DNA of 64,000 nucleotides from Epulopiscium sp. Nele67-Bin005 (GTDB taxonomy: Bacteria > Bacillota > Clostridia > Lachnospirales > Cellulosilyticaceae): the NCBI GenBank assembly GCA_002007365.1, contig LNZR01000077.1, forward strand, positions 1 through 64,000, written 5' to 3'. Below the pieces are notes generated by a model. It was not told the origin of the DNA. It worked only from the letters and a program-made list of their open reading frames with translations, and did no database searches. Positions 61,117-64,000 of this stretch are shown here, piece after piece; the stretch's first letter is position 1, and each line of letters begins with the position of its first letter. The translations under genes and the position numbers were made by a program.

Positions 61117-62127
61117 TTATAATTTAACTTCTGATGAGGTTTGAACCAATGAATTAAACATATCTAAAATATAAAGTGCCTGAGCATGTTCTTGGTTTGC
61201 AGCCTGTTCAAAAAATTCCATAGCTTTGGAGCGATTTTGTGAATTATTATTCATGTAGCATAATCCGAGATGATATTGAGCGTGTGGATAGTCATCGGTT
61301 GCCAAAATTTCTAGTTGGTTAAATGCCTCTTCATAATCAAATTCCAACGCTTTAATATACCATTCTATAGCGCTGTTTTCATCACAATCCGTTGCATAGC
61401 CATAATGATAACAGTTTCCAAGTGCTAAATAAGTTTGCGTAATTTCTTCATTGGCCAATCTTTTTAACCAATTAAAAGCATATCCAAAACCTTGTTCGGC
61501 AGAAAGAGCGTACCAGTGAACAGCTTGTTCGTAATCTTGCTCCACACCACGACCATTTTTGTAGCAGTATCCAAGATTATATTGAGCTTTAGCATTTCCA
61601 GCTTCAGCAGAAAGAGCGTACCAGTGAACAGCTTGTTTATCATCTTGTTCCACACCATGACCGTTTTTATAACAATTTCCAAGATTAATTTGGGCCTTAG
61701 AATTGCCTGCTTCAGCAGAAAGAGTGTACCATCGTACAGCTTCTTCAAAATCTTTTTCTACACCACGACCATTTTTGTAGCAGTATCCAAGGTTATACTG
61801 AGCCTTAGAATTACCAGCTTCAGCAGAAAGGCTATACCAGTGAACAGCTTGTTCGTTATCCTGCTCCACACCTTCCCCGTATTGATAGCAATATCCAAGG
61901 TTATTTTGGGCATCGGCATCACCCTGATCAGCAGAAAGCGAATACCAACGGGCAGCCTTTTTATTATCTTGTTTAACCCCTTGACCATTTTTATAGCAAT
62001 TTCCAAGATTTAATTGAGCGAGTGCATTTCCTTGGATAGCGCTTATTTTATAGTAACCAAAAGCCTTGGCAAAATCCTCATTTTCAAAAGCTTGGATACC
62101 TAATTCATAAATTTCTTCAGCATTCAT
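61117..62127 (-). CDS. Sel1-like repeat protein
   Basis: Near-identical 36-aa Sel1 repeats (VHWYALSAEAGNAKAQYNLGYCYKNGRGVEQDYEQA). Confidence 0.95.
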   Translation of the reverse strand: MNAEEIYELGIQAFENEDFAKAFGYYKISAIQGNALAQLNLGNCYKNGQGVKQDNKKAARWYSLSADQGDADAQNNLGYCYQYGEGVEQDNEQAVHWYSLSAEAGNSKAQYNLGYCYKNGRGVEKDFEEAVRWYTLSAEAGNSKAQINLGNCYKNGHGVEQDDKQAVHWYALSAEAGNAKAQYNLGYCYKNGRGVEQDYEQAVHWYALSAEQGFGYAFNWLKRLANEEITQTYLALGNCYHYGYATDCDENSAIEWYIKALEFDYEEAFNQLEILATDDYPHAQYHLGLCYMNNNSQNRSKAMEFFEQAANQEHAQALYILDMFNSLVQTSSEVKL

Positions 62128-62196
62128 AATTAACCCTCCTTTTTATAACATTGTACTACACTTTATTTATGAAATGCAAATTATAATAAAATTAAC

Positions 62197-63573
62197 CTAT
62201 ACTTTATCTATATACTGTAACTCATAAAGTGTTTGGCTAGATTTCATTTTAACATAAATTCCAGACATTACAACTCCTTTGAATACTGAAGTAATTGTAA
62301 TTGCCCACCAAACCCCATCTATTCCTAACATTTCAGGACGTGAAAGAGCGTATGCTAAAGGTATTCTAAGTGCTGATAATACACTGTTTACGAGTGCTGG
62401 AATTTTGGTTTTACCAAGTCCATTAAACAATCCAGATATAGTAATTTCAACACACATAAAAATTTGGGAGTATCCTAAAATTACTAAATAATCAATTCCT
62501 TGACGTAAAGTTTCGGGTTCATCTGTAATAAATAAGCTAAATATTGGGCCACCGAAAAATATTAGCAAAATGCTTGCAAAAGTTCCTGTTAAAATTGCCA
62601 AACCTATACTAATTTTTACGCTTTCTTCAATTCTTTCGTATTTTAATGCGCCATAATTTTGACCAACAAACGCTCCTAGTGCTGTAGAAAGTCCTCCAGC
62701 AGTCATCCAAGATATGGCTTCAATTTGAGAACCTACCTTCTGAACAGCAATAGGAACTGGCCCCCATTCGGCAATAATTCTCCCAATTACCATAGAAATC
62801 ATGGTAAATAATCCACTTTGAATAGCTACAGGAAAACCTATTTTCCCAACGATTTTTATTTCTTCCATTGGAGGAGCAACTAAAATTTTCATAGGAAAAT
62901 AGGCTTGTTTCTTTTTAATATTTAGTATAATAAAACAAAGTGTTACTATAAATTGAGATGAAACCGTTGCAATTGCTGCACCAAGCACACCCATTGCAGG
63001 AAATCCAAGATAGCCAAATATTAACAATGGGTCTAATATAATATTGATGACCAAACCTATACTGTTCATTATAAATGGTGTTTTGCTTTCACCACTTCCA
63101 TTAAAAATCGCTGTAAATACTGGATTTATAAAAGTAAAAACTAATCCTAGTCCAATAACTACTAAATAAGTTTGCGCCATATTAATAATATTTTCATCAC
63201 CTAAATTAAAAAATGCTATTAATGGTTTATTAAAAAACACTAGCACTATTCCGTATAAAAATGCACATACTAAATTTATTTGTATTGCTCCTAATGCAAA
63301 TTTACGAACTTTATCAAAATTTTTCTCTCCCATACTTTGAGCAACTTTAATTTCAGCACCTATTTTTGAAATCATAACAAATGCCATACCAAGCCATGGG
63401 AAAAATCCAGCAGTACCAACGGCTGCCACTTCATCGCTTCCAAGTCGTCCAATCCACATCATATCAATCATGCTATACGCTGTTTGAATAAAGGCCGTCC
63501 CCATAATTGGAAGTGCCAAAATTAATAGTTTGGATAGGATATTTCCTTGAGTTAAGTCTAATTTTTTTTCCAT
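62197..63573 (-). CDS. MATE family efflux transporter
   Basis: 458 aa, LALPIMGTAFIQTAYSMIDMMWIGRLGSDEVAAVGTAGF. Confidence 0.93.
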   Translation of the reverse strand: MEKKLDLTQGNILSKLLILALPIMGTAFIQTAYSMIDMMWIGRLGSDEVAAVGTAGFFPWLGMAFVMISKIGAEIKVAQSMGEKNFDKVRKFALGAIQINLVCAFLYGIVLVFFNKPLIAFFNLGDENIINMAQTYLVVIGLGLVFTFINPVFTAIFNGSGESKTPFIMNSIGLVINIILDPLLIFGYLGFPAMGVLGAAIATVSSQFIVTLCFIILNIKKKQAYFPMKILVAPPMEEIKIVGKIGFPVAIQSGLFTMISMVIGRIIAEWGPVPIAVQKVGSQIEAISWMTAGGLSTALGAFVGQNYGALKYERIEESVKISIGLAILTGTFASILLIFFGGPIFSLFITDEPETLRQGIDYLVILGYSQIFMCVEITISGLFNGLGKTKIPALVNSVLSALRIPLAYALSRPEMLGIDGVWWAITITSVFKGVVMSGIYVKMKSSQTLYELQYIDKV

Positions 63574-63856
63574 CTTTTTCTCCTTATTGTAAGTAATCTA
63601 TAAATTATTGTACTATTAGTTTTGCAAAAAGAAAAGTAAATTTGGATTGACAGGAAAATTTAAGTATGGTAATATTGACACAATACATCATCTATAATAT
63701 AATTTGGGTAATTTTTAGCATAAAAGAGGACAAAAAAGTACGATCATCACGATTTTTGAAAATAGGATTTTCGAGAATAAGTAATTTTTTGGATTTTAGC
63801 AATTATTTTTTAGCAAAAAAATAGACTATAAACGATTTGTTCATAGTCATTATTAA

Positions 63857-64000
63857 TTATATTGCATGAGATAAATTGGTCATAGGTGGGGTATGTCCCA
63901 AAAAATTATGAGTTTCTTCTATTAAATTGTCATCATTAAGAGCGTATGCACAAATTAATGCTGAGTCAAAATCTTGAAGTGCAGTAAAAATTTTAAAGGC
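63857..64000 (-). CDS. C-terminal fragment of a CDS running off the window
   Basis: Open minus-strand frame ...AFKIFTALQDFDSALICAYALNDDNLIEETHNFLGHTPPMTNLSHAI*. Confidence 0.55.
   Translation of the reverse strand, partial: AFKIFTALQDFDSALICAYALNDDNLIEETHNFLGHTPPMTNLSHAI

Noticed and set aside
61464-62013. Long overlapping ORFs on both strands (61464-61748, 61492-62013, 61758-62006)
   Set aside because: Generated by the 108-bp periodicity of the Sel1 gene; alternative frames of repeated coding DNA, not separate genes.
63905-63930. Apparent reverse copy of the GAAGAAACTC motif (atgagtttcttctatt)
   Set aside because: Lies in the open minus-strand frame at the window end (...LIEETHNF...); similarity is coding and short.

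Overview
This is a low-GC Firmicutes/Clostridia-like chromosomal window: it has a YunB-type sporulation gene, type III glutamine synthetase, PFOR, and an IreB/RuvX/DUF1292/Fur/RNase J block. From left to right it contains: (1) a glycyl-radical enzyme operon (GRE, TauE/SafE-type exporter, activase, SLC13/DASS-type anion transporter, Fe-alcohol dehydrogenase) that looks like an anaerobic organosulfonate C-S lyase pathway; (2) an orphan HipA-like kinase; (3) an opp operon with two paralogous binding proteins and an unlisted 58-aa membrane peptide; (4) a type II restriction cassette with two C5-methyltransferases; (5) a housekeeping block and a pyrF-carAB operon with an apparent transcription attenuator; (6) GSIII, YunB, PBP1A and a 103-104 bp tandem repeat; (7) the main hunt result, a compact RiPP-like locus at about 45.8-51.4 kb. 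That locus has two tandem 42/43-aa precursor genes absent from the ORF track (core ...TPGFFGVIICC and ...TPGFFGLIGCCK), an M50 protease, a radical SAM/SPASM enzyme and an FtsX-type ABC exporter. (8) PFOR, flavodoxin and DUF3793; (9) a 7-repeat type I-C-like CRISPR array with no cas genes in the window, whose last 'spacer' contains the terminator of the neighbouring Sel1 gene; (10) three Sel1-repeat genes and a MATE exporter. Two dispersed intergenic repeat families were also seen. All functional names come from reading motifs by eye; no database search was run.
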